From the NCBI GenBank assembly GCA_964534765.1, contig CAZHRJ010000026.1:1-26737 (forward strand): 26,737 nucleotides of DNA. The letters are read 5' to 3'. Each line of letters begins with the position of its first letter. The first letter of the stretch is position 1. Of the stretch, positions 1 through 13,000 are shown piece by piece. The position numbers and the translations under genes are program-made. The notes beneath the pieces are model-generated. The model had not been told where the DNA came from. It did no database searches and saw nothing but the letters and a program-made list of their open reading frames with translations. This stretch comes from CAZHRJ01 sp964534765. GTDB lineage: Bacteria > Lindowbacteria > 2-12-FULL-62-27.

Positions 1-1001
1 ACGGTGGATATCTGAGCCTTGTTGCGGCTTCCGTCGGCCGGAGAAGACGACACGCGGGACGGCTTGGTGGCGTCAAAGAGGAACTGCTTGCCCGTTCCGG
101 CGGCCTCGGCATTGCCGGCGTTGTCGGTGGAGTAGACCTGCACGGTGTAGACGCCCGCGGCCGAGATGAAGGTGGTGGTATCGACGATGTACTTGAAGTT
201 CGTCAGCGAGCTGGTCGTATTGAGGAGCGAGGAACCGTCATAAGTGACGGTTGTTCCGTCGGGCCGGGTGATCTTGACGGTATTGGACGCCACCGATCCG
301 CCACCGTTATCGGCCGCGGTGCCGTACACGGCGATGTCGGTATCGCCGAAGATCGGGATGTTGTTGCCGCCGTAGAGAATGGTCGTTGCCGCGCCGACTT
401 CCTTGTCGACCTTGGTCAGAGACGTGAGCGGCGCGGCGAAGTCGGCGGATACGTAGAGGAACTGGTCGTTGGGTTTGATGTCGATTTCGACGGTTTCCTC
501 GCCGGACATGATCATGACGGTATCGATCTGAGAGAATTTGGCCGATGTGGTCTTGCGTCCGTCGACGCTGTTGGCGGATATGATGATGGTTTCATGAGTC
601 GAGCCGCCGGAAATGCTGATCTGGACGGTACCGCTCAGGTTGGAGGCGATGGCATAGAGTTCGGTGGGTCTGGGCAGTGATTTGGGCAAAGCGGTGGTGA
701 CCGAATCGGCATGGGTGATCTTTTTGCCGAGAGAGAACTTGAACGTGGCCGAGTCGGGCGAGCTGCGATTGCCGGCGGTATCCTCGGCGATGCCGTAGAC
801 TTCGTTGGTACCCGACGTGGCAATCGAGATGCTGCCGGAATAAGCGCCAATGGAGCTGGCGGCGAATCCGCTGGACGCCATGGACGCCGCGACAACGGGG
901 TATACCTGCCCGCCGGCGTCGCCGAACCCGGAGATGCTGACGGAGGTTTTGGTGGTGGCGATGTCCTGTTCGGTGATGGTCGGCGCGTCGGGTACTTTGT
1001 T
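1..1001 (-). repeat. Repeat unit 8 (partial, diverged)
   Basis: Domains in protein order: a 720-1001 ('NKVPDAPTITEQD', 'VYGIAEDTAGN'); b 441-719, a strongly diverged copy ending 'KPNDQFLYVSAD'; c 72-440 ('ITRPDGTTVTYDG', 'VYSTDNAGN', 'FLFD'); and the first 23 residues of a d domain (3-71). Order and frame are kept, but domain b has lost 'LILRDDVDS' and 'RAEDQIVxF' is reduced to 'DQF'. This is the least regular part of the window. It may mark the approach to a less repetitive C-terminal section, or simply an older copy. The frame runs open off the left edge. Confidence 0.85.
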
Positions 1002-4000
1002 GTCCACGATGACCTGTCCGGCGGCGGTTTTGACTTCCTTGGTTTTCTCATCGACCGTGGTCAGTTTCCAGAAATAGATTTTCTCAGCGTTCTGTGAGAG
1101 CGCCGTGCCGGCGTCGTTGGTGCCGTTCCAGGAGAAGAACTTGGACGCCGGGAAGACCGCGAGGGTGCTGGAGGTGCGGTATACCGGCGCGCTGTCGGTC
1201 TGAGCGGCGAAGACTTCGAATACGATGGTAGCCGTATTGGCGGCGCCGTCGACCTTGTAGGTGACGAATGTCTGATCGAGCCGTCCGTCGGCGCGTTGCG
1301 GGGAGATTATCGTGACGGCGACGGATACGTTGGTGAGGGAGAACGGCGTGTTGTCGATGGTGACTTCCCCGGCGAGTTCGCGTGACAAGCCGTTTTCATC
1401 GACCGCGGTGACGACGAACCGATAGTCGCCGTCGGACTGGCCGGACCCGTCCCATGTCACGGTGATGGTGCTGTCGCCGCTGAATGGCCCGAACGTTTTG
1501 ACGGTGGCGCCGGTATTTTTGGATACGAAATCGACGCGGTGTTTGGACGCGCCGCTGGTGCGATAGGTAAAGGACGTTGCGTCGTCCTCGCCGGTGGTCG
1601 TGCCCGGGCTGAATGGGTTGGGCGTGGCGCTGGATACGAGCGAGATGCCCGGCGGCGTGACGTCCTTGACCGCCGTTGCCCTGGCGGTGGTGAGGTTTTT
1701 TGCGCGGTCCTGCACGCGAATTTCAAAGGTGTAGGTTCCTTCGACGACGATATTGCCGTTTTTATCGAGTCCATTCCAGTGGATGAGGTTCTGTCCGGCG
1801 GTCTGCGCGATTCCGGTGTCGTTGGGTTCAGTGTCGAGCGCGGCGCCGGCGGCGTCGAAGATGATCATGAACGCGGTATCGACGCCTTCGGAGAGGACGA
1901 ATTTCAGATCGAGCCCGTCATTGCCGAACGGGGACGGCGTGGCGACGATGTCGCTGATGACCGGCGCGACGACATCTCCGACGGAGGTGTCAAAGATGAT
2001 GTTGACCGAATCAGTCACCGGTCCGGTATTCCCGGCGGCGTCGATGGCGTAGGCGTCGATTTTCCATACGCCCGGTACGGACCGGGAGTCGGTGAAGTTG
2101 AGAGTGTAGCTCCAACTGGCCGCTCCGGATGCCTGTGAGTCATTGACTTTGGTATAGGCGACGCCGTAGGGCGAAGTCGGAGCGAATACCCGTACGAACA
2201 CGCGGCCAATCGAGCTGGAGCTATCGCTGGCGGTGCCGGTGATGGCGATGGGAGTGGAATTAAACTGAGTATTTGTGATGGGATTGACGATCACCGCAGA
2301 CGGCACGTCGCGGTCGAACTGGAGGGTGACGGTGTCATAGAGGAAGTTACCCGCGGCGTCGACGGCCTGGATGATCAGGGTATAGACGCCGACCTCGGCC
2401 GAGTTGTCGATGACGGATCCGCCGGTGAGGATGACGCCGATGGTATCGTGGGCGGTATCAAAGGAGATATTGCCGAGGCTCTGACCCTGGGGATTGCGCA
2501 GGATGACCAGGGTCGACTCGGTCGCGGTGCTGGAAAAGCCGGTGATATCCGAGGTATCGCCGTTGGGACTCGGCGCGCTGTCTTCGAGGTCGACGCCCAC
2601 AAAAATGATGCTGTCGCTGAATACTTCGGTGCTGAAGAACGTGTCCTCATATTGGACCGCCTTGATTCCATGGGACAGGATGTAATTTTTGACGCTGGGT
2701 TTGACCGTGTCGTAGAGGACGACGACGGTATCCTCGCGGAAGTTGGCGGCGTTGTCATAGGCGGTGACGACGAGGGCGTAGTACCCGTCCTGTTTGCCGT
2801 TGGTGAGCCGACCGAGGCTGACGGAGCTGGTGGTGGAATTGATATTGAACGCCGATCCCGGCTCGCTGGGTGAGAATACCCCGTCGCCGTTTTCATCCCA
2901 GACCCAGCGGAACTTCGGCGCGGTGGCGCTGGCGGAGGATATGCCGGCCGGAGTATCCGTGAGGACGACCTGGATATTGTCGAGGGACTTGACGATGGCG
3001 CCGGTATCGGGGGTGATCTTGATGGACGGTGTATCGGCGTCATAGGTAAAGCGGCGGTCGATCGTAGTTTCGTTGCCGTTTTTGTCCCGAGCGAAGAGGA
3101 GGAGTTCATACGTGCCGGCCGCGGGAGTGGAGTCGGCGAGTGTGTAATAGAAGAGGGTATTAAATTTGCGGAGCGTCCCATTGAGGGAAGACCCGGTGGT
3201 GAGATTGGTAAGGCTGAGTACGGTCGAATTATCGGTATCGACGCCGCCGATGTATCCGCTGGCGCTGGTGTCAGCGAGTTGAATGGCGATGGAATCGATG
3301 GGTGTATTGAATGCGGTCGACGCATTGAGAGTGAGGGCCGAGTTGTCGTTCCGGTATGTCGTGACGGCGAACGGATCGGTGGTATCGAGTATGAAGATGC
3401 GTGTATCCTCGAGGGTATTGCGTGCCTTGTCGCGCATGGTCAACCGGATGATGTAGGTATCATCTTTAGCGCCGGTGGCGGCGAGTTTGATGATGGGCGT
3501 AAAGATGAAACTGGTTCCATCCTGTGACGTGGTGCCGCCGATGGTGAGGTCGCCGCTCTCATCCTCGACCGCGTCGCGATCCTGATCCTCCAGGAGGCGT
3601 ATGCGGGCGCCGCCGGTGACTTCGGTGAACAACTGGAAGTCGACCCCGGCGAGGGCGTCGGAGGGTTTGATATAGATGGAGTCGAGTGCATTGCGATGCG
3701 TGAAAGTGGACGGATCGACGACGCCGATATTGGTTTTGACGACCGTAGCCGGCGAGGTGGTAGAGATCGCGGGTTTGGTCTGGTCGAAGACGACGACGAG
3801 GTCATCATCGTTTCCGGTGGATTTGGATGACTCGACGTTGCCTGCGTTATCGACGGCCAATCCCTGGATGCGGTACGTGCCTTCGCCGCCGTTGACAAAT
3901 GTGGAGATCGGAATGTTGTCGGCCCACGTGTCCTGACCGTCGCTTAATGGATTCAACTTGGTGTCCGTCGTGGTTGTAAATGTCGTGTAGGTTCCATCCG

Positions 4001-7000
4001 GCCGAAGGACACTCCACTGGACATTTTTGAGATCGGATTTCCCGCCGACCTGCGGTACGCGTCCCTGGATGCGGACGGTACTGCCGGTAGTGCCGTTGAA
4101 GGGCGTCGGCTGCCCGGTGGACTGGATGGCGGAGATGACATCGGCGTCAGGCGCGAGTGTATCGATGCCGTAGAAGACGATCTGGTCGTTGGCGCGAAGA
4201 TCAGCCTTGCTCGGGGCGTCGCTGTCCCTGGTTTTAGCCAGGACCACGCTGTCGAATGTTTTGAATGATTTGGTTCCGACGACGATCTTGCCAGTTTTCG
4301 CTCCGGTATCGATCGTGAGCGTATCGATGACGACCGCGCCGTTGGCGTCGCGTCCGAACACGACCACAAGTGTCTGGGTGTCAACATCGTCGCGCAAGAC
4401 CAGCACCGCCTCGCTGCTGCGGGGGAGGGTTTTGGTTGCGGTATCGACGATGACGCCGGCGGTTTCATATCCGACGACGCCCACGAGGGTAAACCCGGTT
4501 TTACCGGAGAGCTGGCTGATGTTGCCGACGGCGTCGGTAGCGGCGCCGGAGACATAATTGAATCCCTGTGGGATCGACACGCCGGATATGGAGAATTCTC
4601 CGGTGGAGGCGTTGGCGGTGGTGTTGGAGATAGTGGAGTCACTGCCGTTGACAAAGGCCTGAACAAACGCGCCCGGCGCGGTGAATCCAAAGATGCTGAC
4701 AGATGAGGCCGCGAGCGCGACGTTGTCGGAGTTGGCGATCTGAGGCGCGTCGGGCCGCAGGTTATCGACATTAAACTGCCCGGCGGCGGTCCGGACCTCG
4801 TTGGTCCGCTCGTCGATGGCGGTCAATTTCCAGTAATAGGGGTTTTCCGCATCCTGTGACACAAAGACGCCGTTGGATTTGCCGTCCCAGCTGAAGAACT
4901 TGGATGCCGGAAATACCGTGATGGATTGCGCGTCGGTGACGATGGGGTCGGTGTCCGTGAGTCGAGTAAAAATCTGGAACCGGATGGTTGCGGTTTCATC
5001 CGCGCCGTTTACCTTGAACGACACCAGCGCGTTGTCCTTGGATCCGTCCTGGTTTTGCGGGGATAAGGTCGAATTCGATACAAGAATATCGCTCAAAGAG
5101 AACGGCGTGTTGTCGACCCGGACCTCGCCGACCACCCGGGCGGTCAACCCGCGGCCGTCGATGGCGGTGATGATGATCTGATAGAACCCGTCGGATACGA
5201 ACGATCCGGAGCTGTTCTTGCCGTCCCAGGATATCTGGGCATAGGTGGTATCGCCCGTGAACGGCCCGAACTTGCGTTCGGTCAATCCGGTAGATTTGGA
5301 GACGATTTCCACCCTGGAACTGGCGGCTTCCTGGCTCGAATAGACAAACACCGTGATGTCCTGCTCGTTGGGCGTGGCATTAGGCGAGAAGGGTGAAGGC
5401 GTTGCCGACTGGACGAACGACACCTGCGGCGGCGTCACGTCCTTGACCGTCGTCGCCTTGTTGGTGGATACGTTTCGGGACAGGTCATAGACGCGTAGAT
5501 TGAGGAAATAGGTATCCTCGATCACGAAATTGCCGTCCTTGTCCTTGCCGTCCCAGTGGATCAGGTTCTGTCCGGCGAACTGAACGATCTGGTCGGCGTC
5601 GGACCCATCGGACTGTGTATCCTCCTTAATGAACGCCCCGCTCGAACTGGTGATGGTCAGTACGGCGGTTTCGATCGATTCGGAGAGGACATATTTGAGA
5701 TCGACGCCGGCCTCGCCAAACGGTGTCGGCTCGCCGACGATGTCGGAGATCGTGACTCCCTCGACGTCCGACAGGCGGAAATCGAAGATGACATTCAGCG
5801 TATCGCTGACGGGTCCGGTATTGCCGGCGACGTCGACGGCATAGGCGACGATCTTCCAGGTTCCCGCCGTGTCGCCCGCGGCCAGGCTGCGGAAATCGAC
5901 GGTGCCGATCCATGCGGCCGAGCCGCCGACGGTCAGCGAATCGGCCAGTTGAGAATGTTTGACGCTGGTCGTGTCCACCGGCGCGAAGACGCGGATATAG
6001 ATTTTGGATACTTTGTGAGTCGTATCGGACGCCGTACCGGATACGGCGATGGGTCCGGCGCTAAACTGAGCGTTATTGACGGGGCTGACGATTTTAGCCT
6101 GCGGCAGATCGACGTCGAAGGTGAGTGTGAAGGTATCCTCGAATTTATTACCGGCGCGGTCGACGGCCACGACATGGATATCATAATCGCCGACCTCGGA
6201 GAGGCTGTCGATGACGCCGCCGGCGGATAGGATGCGGCCCATGGTATCGGGCGTGGCGTTGGATACGAAGGTGCCGAGTTTAAGACCCTGTTTGCGGAAG
6301 ATCAGCTCGACGTAGGTCGAATCGGAGGACTGAGTGCCGTAACCGGTGATGTCGGCGGAGCGGCCGTAGTTTTTAACCGCTGTCGCCGAGGCGGTATCAG
6401 CGAGATCGACGGCGACAATGGTGATGCTGTCGCCGAACGCGGACCCGGAGACGAAGGTTTCGGTGACGCTGACATTTTTCCCATGCGTAAGGATAAGCCC
6501 CTCGATCGACGGTTTAACCGTGTCGTACCGGACGATCCGTGTATCCTCGCGGAAATTATTGGCCTTGTCGTAAACGGTGACGACGATGGCGTAATCCCCG
6601 TCGTGACTGCCGTCGGAGAGGCGTCCGAAATTAATTGTGCTGATCGTATCCGCGTTGAGCGTGACGCCGGAATTCAGGACTTCGGATGAGATGAACTCGC
6701 CGTTGCCGTCCTCGTCATAATACCAGCGGATCGTCGGGGCTTTACCGGTCACCGTGGAAATTCCGCTTGAATCCAACAGGGTGACCGTGACCGCGCTGAG
6801 ATTGGAGGTGAACACGCCCGTGTCCGGCGAGATGGAGATAATCGGAGTGTCGGGATCAAACCGGAACTTGCGTTTGACCGTCACCGAATTGCCGCTCTTG
6901 TCCCGGCCCAGCGCGCTGGCCTCGTAGAGTCCGGCGTTAGGCGTGGAATCAGTCAGTTCAAAGAAGAGCTGATATCCGGCCCGGAACGACTTGCCGGAGA

Positions 7001-10000
7001 CGCTCTGGCCGGTGGTGAGATTAATGAGGGACAGGAATTCGGAATTAGATGTATCGACGCCGCCGACGAACGCGCTGGCGCTGGTGTCGGCCAGCTGGAC
7101 GCTGAGGGTATCGATAAACGTGGCGAATACGCTGTCCTCGACAACGACCTGGCCCGGCGTCGGATCGGCGCCGAAAACTCCGTCGCTGAGATACCAGTCA
7201 ACCGCGAAGGGTTTGGTTGAATCGAGTATGAAGGTCACGGTGTCATAGAAAGCGTTCTGGGCATGGTCCTGAGAGGTGATCGTGATGAGATAGGTATCGT
7301 CCCTGGATCCGTCGCCCTTGAGGGGCACGAAGAACGTGAACGTGACGGTCGAATCGGACGAGCTGGATGTGACGACGGCCGACCCGCCGACCTGGACATC
7401 GGAGGACGAGTCGATGCGGCCGTTGCCATTTTTATCTTCCCAGACAGCCACGGCCGTCACGCCGCCGGCGGTGGTCAACCGTCCGTCGACCCCCGTGCGG
7501 TCATCGGTGATCTGGAGGGTGACCTTGGCGAGTTCCGTATCCTGCAGAGCGCTCTTGGCCGGTGCGGATGACTTAAGAGACGGCGCGGTTTGATCGAACA
7601 CGAAGGTGATGTCGTCGTCATTACCGGCGTCATTTTGCGGTTCGACGTTTCCGGCGGCGTCGACTCCGAGTACCTGGACGCGATAGGACCCCTGGCCGCC
7701 GGACGAGAGGACACTACGCGGGATGGCGACGCGGAAGGTGTCATACCCGAGCGAGACGAATGGGACGATGGAATCGCCAGCGGAGGCGTCCAGCGTCGTC
7801 AGAGAACTCCATGAACCGTCCGGGGATTTGAGGCGGACCTTGATGCTGGAAGCCTGCCCCTGAGGCTGTACCCGGCCGAATACCAGTACGGACGGATCAT
7901 TCACCGGCGCCTTCTGGCCGCTGCCGGCCTCGACGACCTCCGTGACGTCGGCGTCTGGCGATAGGGTATCGAGTTTAAAGTAGACGATTTGATCTTCGGC
8001 TCGAAGTTCGGCATTGGTCGCGGAATCTCCGATGGTCTGGCGCGGTACGGAGAGGGTGTCGAACCGTGCGAAGAGCTGAGTCGGGAAATTGAAGACGGCG
8101 CCGCTGGTGGATTTGGTATCGATATGGACCGTATCGTGGATCACGGCGCCAAATGCGTCGACGCCGGTGACGCTGACAAAGAATCCGCTGTCGATATCGT
8201 CCCGGAGGATCAAAGCGGCCTTGGCCGCGCGCGGCAGGAGAGTATCGCTGGAGATCGCAAATCCGGTGTAGGGCACGGATGTTTTCAGGTTGAGGCCGCT
8301 CATGCCCGATAGAGCGCTCTTATTACCGACATCGTCTTTGGCCCGCGCGTAGATGACGTTGTTGCCCTCGGAAAGTCCGACAGCCGCGAACGAGAAGGCT
8401 CCGGTAACCGAGTCGGCCGAGGCCGTGGTGGTGAGGAAGGATCCGTTGACGTTGAGTTCGACCGTGGCGTTGCCTTCCGAGAATCCGGTAATCGTAACGG
8501 ACTTGCTGAGTGCCGCGGTGTCGTCGGTGACGGTCATGCGCGGCGCGTCGGGCCGGGTCTGGTCGACGATGATGGAGAGCGTTGCGCTGACGGAGAGGTT
8601 GAGAGTGGGGTCGAGCGCGGAGATGGAGATCTTGTAGGTTCCGTCGGAGACGACGGCGCTGCTGCTATTTTTCCCGTCCCATGTGACTTTATGCGTTCCG
8701 GACGCTCTTGGATTGGAAGCGTCGGTATCGCCGATGAGCGTCCGGACGGTCGATCCGGCGGCGTCGATGACCTTGACGGTTACGAGCGAGGCTTTGGTGG
8801 TGCTGAACGCGATCACGGTTTCGTCCTTGGAGAAATCGCCGTTGGGGCTGACCTTATATTCGCTGGCCGAAACGTTCATAAGGACGAGGTCGACGGAGCT
8901 GGCGGTGACCGACGCGGTTTTGATGACCTGATTGCCCGCGGCGTCCTGGACGGTGATCTTGAGGTCGTACAATCCGTCCCCGATCCCGCTGGGCCCGAAC
9001 GTCGCCGTATAATTTCCAGTTCCCTCGAAAGACGGCTGGTAGGTCAGATCCTTGAATTTGCTGCCGTCGGGCCGGATCGCCTCGACTTTCATGTTTCCGC
9101 CGGGCCTGGTCCGCAGGAGGAGTTCGAAATTGACCGTAGCTTCGGTTGTCGCGCCGGAGAGGACCCCGTCGAGGCCGGTGATGGTTTTGAACTTGGTATT
9201 GACATCATAGGTCTTGTTCAGCGCGTCGCTGGACTTGATGGTGACCTCCTCGGATTGAATGGCCCGGCCCAGTTCGTCCGTTCCCTTGACCTGGAGGGTG
9301 ACATCGGCCGTCATGATTTCTGTTTTAACAAACTGCAGGAACGACACCTTGGACGGCATGAACGGCCCGCTGAGGACAACGAAATTAAAGAAGGTATCGC
9401 CTTGGCGTTTGACAATCTGGAAACGCTCGATGACCTCGGAGCTTTCGACGTTGCTGACGCTGAAGGTGAGTGTTGCGACGTCATTGACGTTATCGCTGTT
9501 GGGCGAGAACGGATTCGGCAAAAGGCCGGTGACCGTGAGGGTCGGCAGGAGTGAGTCGAGTATGACCTTGCCAATTTTCTGCCGGGAGACGTTGCCCTCG
9601 GTGTCGGACGCGATCACCCAGACGTCGTAGGTGCCATCTAGGACTCCGCCGCCCCACTTGAAGGTCACCGCCCCCGCAGGTTTGAACGATCCGGCGACGG
9701 TGCCGATGGTATCGATGGCCTCGCCGACGGAGATGGAGTTTTCCGGGGCGATGACGACGGTGCACCGTGCGTCTTCGGAGACGTTAAACGAGATGGTGGT
9801 GGTGTCATTGACGCCGTCGCCATTGGGGCTGAAGGGATTCGGATCGATCAGCGCGGCGCTGATGTTAGGCGCGAGGACATCCATCGCGCCGGTATCGAAC
9901 CGGACCGTGACGGTATCGATGGCGACCTCGCGGTTGTTGGCATCGTCGACGGCCTCGGTAACGATGAGGACGGTGGTTTCGCCCCAGATGGCCGACACGC

Positions 10001-13000
10001 CGAGTTTGGACCAGTTGATGAAATAGGTCCAGTTCTGCGCGCCGGTTGCCGAGTCAAAGACGATGGCGCCGCCGACGCCGCCGGTGTCAAATCCGACGTG
10101 GACGCGTTTAACGAGCGAGGTGGTATCGCCGGCGGTGCCGGAGATGGTGACGTTGGAATTAAAGATGGTTCCGGCGGACGGATAGAGGATTCTGGAGAAG
10201 GGCGCTGTTTTATCGAAGTTAAATCGCCGTTCAGCGGTGGTGTCGAGTCCGTTTTTATCGAAGACCCGTGCGACGATGCGGTAATTGCCATCCTCGACGG
10301 ACTCGCTCAAGCTGTCCGAGAGGGTAATCTGGAGGACGCTGTCCCCGGCCGTCGTTTTGGTGGCCGATATTTTGGTGAGGCCTTTAAAGAGTTCGAGCGT
10401 GCTGGCCTGGAGGTTGATGCCGGAACTGTCGCGGGTGACGATTCCGAGCGCGATGACGCTGTCGGAGAAGGTTTCGCTGGGGTCGACGGTATCGGCCTGA
10501 GTGAGGTTGCGGAACCAGAGCAGGATGGCCGGGCGCTGGGTATCGAGGATGAAGGCGAAGGTATCGTCGAAAGAATTGCCGGCGAGGTCGACCGCGTGGA
10601 CGGTGAACTTGTAGGATCCGTCAGCGGTTCCGTCGGTTGCCAGGGCGGTGGTGAGGGTAAAGGACAGCGCGTTGGCCGCGTTGTCAAAACTGATGCTCCC
10701 GCCAATCTGACTGCCGGCCGAATCATAGAGGAGGATATAGGAGACGGTGCTGTCGATTCCCGCGACGTTGGCCACGCCGAGCCCCGAGACGTTGTCGTTG
10801 AGAGTCGCGGTGATTTTGCTGAGCGACACCGTAATGGTCTCCGCGCGGGCCGGCGAGGTCGCGGCGATCTGCGGAGCGCTCTTATCGTAGATGAGCGTCG
10901 TGTAATCGTCGTCGTTGCCCGCGTCGGACGCCGATTCGATATTCCCCGCCAAATCGACCGCCCGAGCCTGCACGCGATAGGTGCCTTCTCCGGCGGCCGT
11001 GAAGACCGAAGCCGGAATGCGGCCGGCCCAAGTGTCGTATCCGGCGGGATCGACACCGGTGTCAAACGCGTTGGTCCATCCGCCCCAGGTGCCGTCAGGC
11101 TGCCGGGCGCGGAACTGGACGTTGACCATCTTGTTGCCGAAACTCCGGCCGGTGACCAGCACCGGTCCCTCATTGACCGGAGAAACCTTGCGGCTCGACT
11201 CCTCCCAGGCGGTTCGAACATCGGCGTCCGGAGCTTTGGAATCGAGTGTGAAATGGACGATCTGATCCGCCGCGCGGACGTCGACACTGGTGGGCGGATT
11301 GGAGTCTCCGGTCCGGGCGACGGCGACAGTCTCGAACGTGGTGAACTCGATGCTGCCGGTAAAGACCTGTCCGGTGACGGCGCTGGAATCGATCTGGATG
11401 GTATCGTATGCGACAGCGGCGGCGGATGTGGCGCCGGCGACGACGACAATAGTTGCGCGCGTGTCGACGTCATTGTTCATGACAATGACCGCGATGCTGG
11501 GTCTGGCAAGAGTTGTTTCTCCGCCCAATGCCGTACCGGCGGGTCCCACGCCGACTAAGGAAATGCCGCTGCGTCCTGAGAGTTTGCTCTTATTGGCCAC
11601 CGTGTCGGCGGCTTGGGCATACATATTGTTTTCGCCTTCGACAATGGTGATATTGCTGAACGTAAATCCCCCGGTGACGGGATCAACCAACTGGGCAGAT
11701 CCTGTCACGGACCCGTTCACGACCAATTCGACGTTCGATCCGACCTCGGCGAATCCCTGGACAGTGACCAGCGGCGTTCGGACGACGGCGTCAGGCGTGG
11801 TGATCTGTGGCGAGAGAGGCCGAGTGAGGTCAATGGCGACGTTTCCGGTGTGGCTGACGCCGTCACCCGTGATGGGATCGACCGCGATGATTTTGAAGGT
11901 ATAGGCCTTGTCGGCGAATGTATCCTTGTTGGGCCTAAGTCCATCCCAGGACTCAAGGTAGGTTCCGGCGGCTCTCGGAGCGGCGCCCGTGTCGGATACC
12001 ACGGTTCGGACGACCGAATCGCCATCGAGTATCTGAACGGTAACAAAGGACTGATCGTTTGTGGTGAACCGCCAGAATATCTTGTCCTGGACGAAATCCC
12101 CGTTGGGGCTGAACGTCGGATTGGTCACCTGGACGCTTGAAATGGTCAGCGACACGCTCTTGGCCGTCACGATCCCCGTCTTGGCCTCGACGTTCCCGCC
12201 GCGGTCAACCGCTGTGATTTTATAGGTGTAGTTGTTATCCGGAATCGGCGACTTTTTGGCGGTCGACAAAATGGCGTCGTAGGTCAGATCGCCGACATAG
12301 AACTGCTCCATCGGCAGCCGGTCGATGAACGCAGTGCCGTCGGGATTGAGGATGCTGAGCGTGGCGTTGCCGCTGAAGAACCGGATCTGTACCGAGTTGC
12401 CGACATCGCGAAGCGTTCCGCTGAAGGCCACACCGGTGATGCGGTCAAAAAATGCGGGGTCATCCTTAAACTCGCCGGACCCGAGATCATCCGCATTGAC
12501 CTTGAAGCTGAACCGGCCCGTCACACCCGGAGAAAGAGAGAGTTTGGCCGATCGTTTGACGGTCGTTCCATGCACCCCGATCAGTTCCCATGAGCTGGCG
12601 CTCAGGAATGGGGTCGATACGACCATTTCGCCATGAATGGTTCTGGGGGTCTGAAGCGGCGGCAGGGCAAATACGGCCACGTCAGGTTCCGTAACCAGGA
12701 CATCTCCCACAATTCCCGCGGGCCCGCTGCCGGCGACGGAGAACTGAATATGGGAAAAGTCATTCTGAGCATCGCCGTTGGGCGAGAAGGGATTGGGCGA
12801 GACCGACACGATGTTGATGACGGGTTTGACGGCGTCCCGCGTGACCGATCCGAGCCGCTCGACCGTCCGGTTGCTGAAACTGTCAACGGCTTCAATCCAG
12901 AACTCGTAATCGCCGTCAAGGATGTTCCCGCCATTCCAGCCGATTTCGTTTGACCCGGTCTGGAAAGACTTGTTGACCGCCATGGTATCGACCGCCGCCG

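Larger units (their letters stand above)
1002..4763 (-). repeat. Repeat unit 7, B/A mosaic (11 domains, 1,254 aa)
   Basis: Domains in protein order: a 4479-4763 ('NLRPDAPQIANSDN'); b 4161-4478 ('LRDDVDTQTLVVV', 'RANDQIVFYGID'); c 3783-4160 ('NGGEGTYRIQGLAVDNAGN', 'GNDDD'); d 3384-3782, with acidic run 'DQDRDAVEDESGD'; e 3039-3383 ('DTSASGYIGGVDTDN'); f 2709-3038, with 'WVWDENGDGVFSPSE'; g 2313-2708; h 1989-2312; i 1662-1988 ('TPSPFGNDGLDLKF'); j 1353-1661 ('TPNPFSPGTTTGEDD'); k 1002-1352 ('ISPQRADGRLD', 'IYFWKLTTVD', 'KTAAGQVIVD'). Domains d to k follow type A units 1 and 6. Domains b and c carry type B features shared with unit 2 ('DVDTQTxVVV', 'TIDTGAKxG', 'GGEGxY'). It is more diverged from units 1 and 6 than they are from each other. 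Confidence 0.85.
4764..8561 (-). repeat. Repeat unit 6, type A (11 domains, 1,266 aa)
   Basis: Domains in protein order: a 8283-8561 ('QTRPDAPRM', 'EGNNVIYARAKDDVGN'); b 7968-8282 ('LILRDDIDSGFFV', 'RAEDQIVYFKLD'); c 7593-7967 ('GSGQKAPVNDPSVLVFGRV', 'GNDDD'); d 7221-7592, with 'DKNGNGRID'; e 6855-7220 ('DTSASAFVGGVDT'); f 6522-6854, with 'WYYDEDGNGEF'; g 6114-6521; h 5781-6113; i 5439-5780 ('GEPTPFGEAGVDLKY'); j 5112-5438 ('TPSPFSPNATPNEQD'); k 4764-5111 ('LSPQNQDGSKD', 'YYWKLTAID', 'TAAGQFNVD'). It matches unit 1 domain for domain. Domains c and d have identical lengths in the two units (375 and 372 bp). Confidence 0.9.
8562..11828 (-). repeat. Repeat unit 5, type C (9 domains, 1,089 aa)
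   Basis: Domains in protein order: a 11550-11828 ('LTRPLSPQITTPD'); b 11241-11549 ('NNDVDTRATIVVV', 'RAADQIVHFTLD'); c 10884-11240 ('DVRTAWEESSRKVSPVNEG'); d 10542-10883 ('IGGSISFDNAANAL'); g 10212-10541 ('STLELFKGLTKI'); h 9894-10211 ('GTAGDTTSLVKRVHVGFD'); i 9555-9893 ('DPNPFSPNGDGVNDTTT', 'KWGGGVLDGTYDVW'); J 8898-9554; k 8562-8897 ('VSPNGDFSKDETVIAF', 'VTWDGKN'). Domains c, d, g, h and i have the same lengths as in unit 3 (357, 342, 330, 318 and 339 bp). Units 4+5 together are 6,576 bp, which is the spacing between the J domains of units 3 and 5. Confidence 0.9.

Noticed and set aside
10307..11473. Minus-strand open frame of 388 codons in another frame
   Set aside because: The product is almost entirely Ser, Pro, Arg and Thr, the usual result of an out-of-frame read of this sequence. 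The same happens at 2375-3325, 3953-4771 and 12602-13420.
10098..11558. Plus-strand open frame of 486 codons
   Set aside because: It is antisense to unit 5 and the start of the region around it. Its product is a low-complexity, Arg/Gly/Asp-rich string with no domain pattern, as expected when G+C-rich repeat coding sequence is read backwards.
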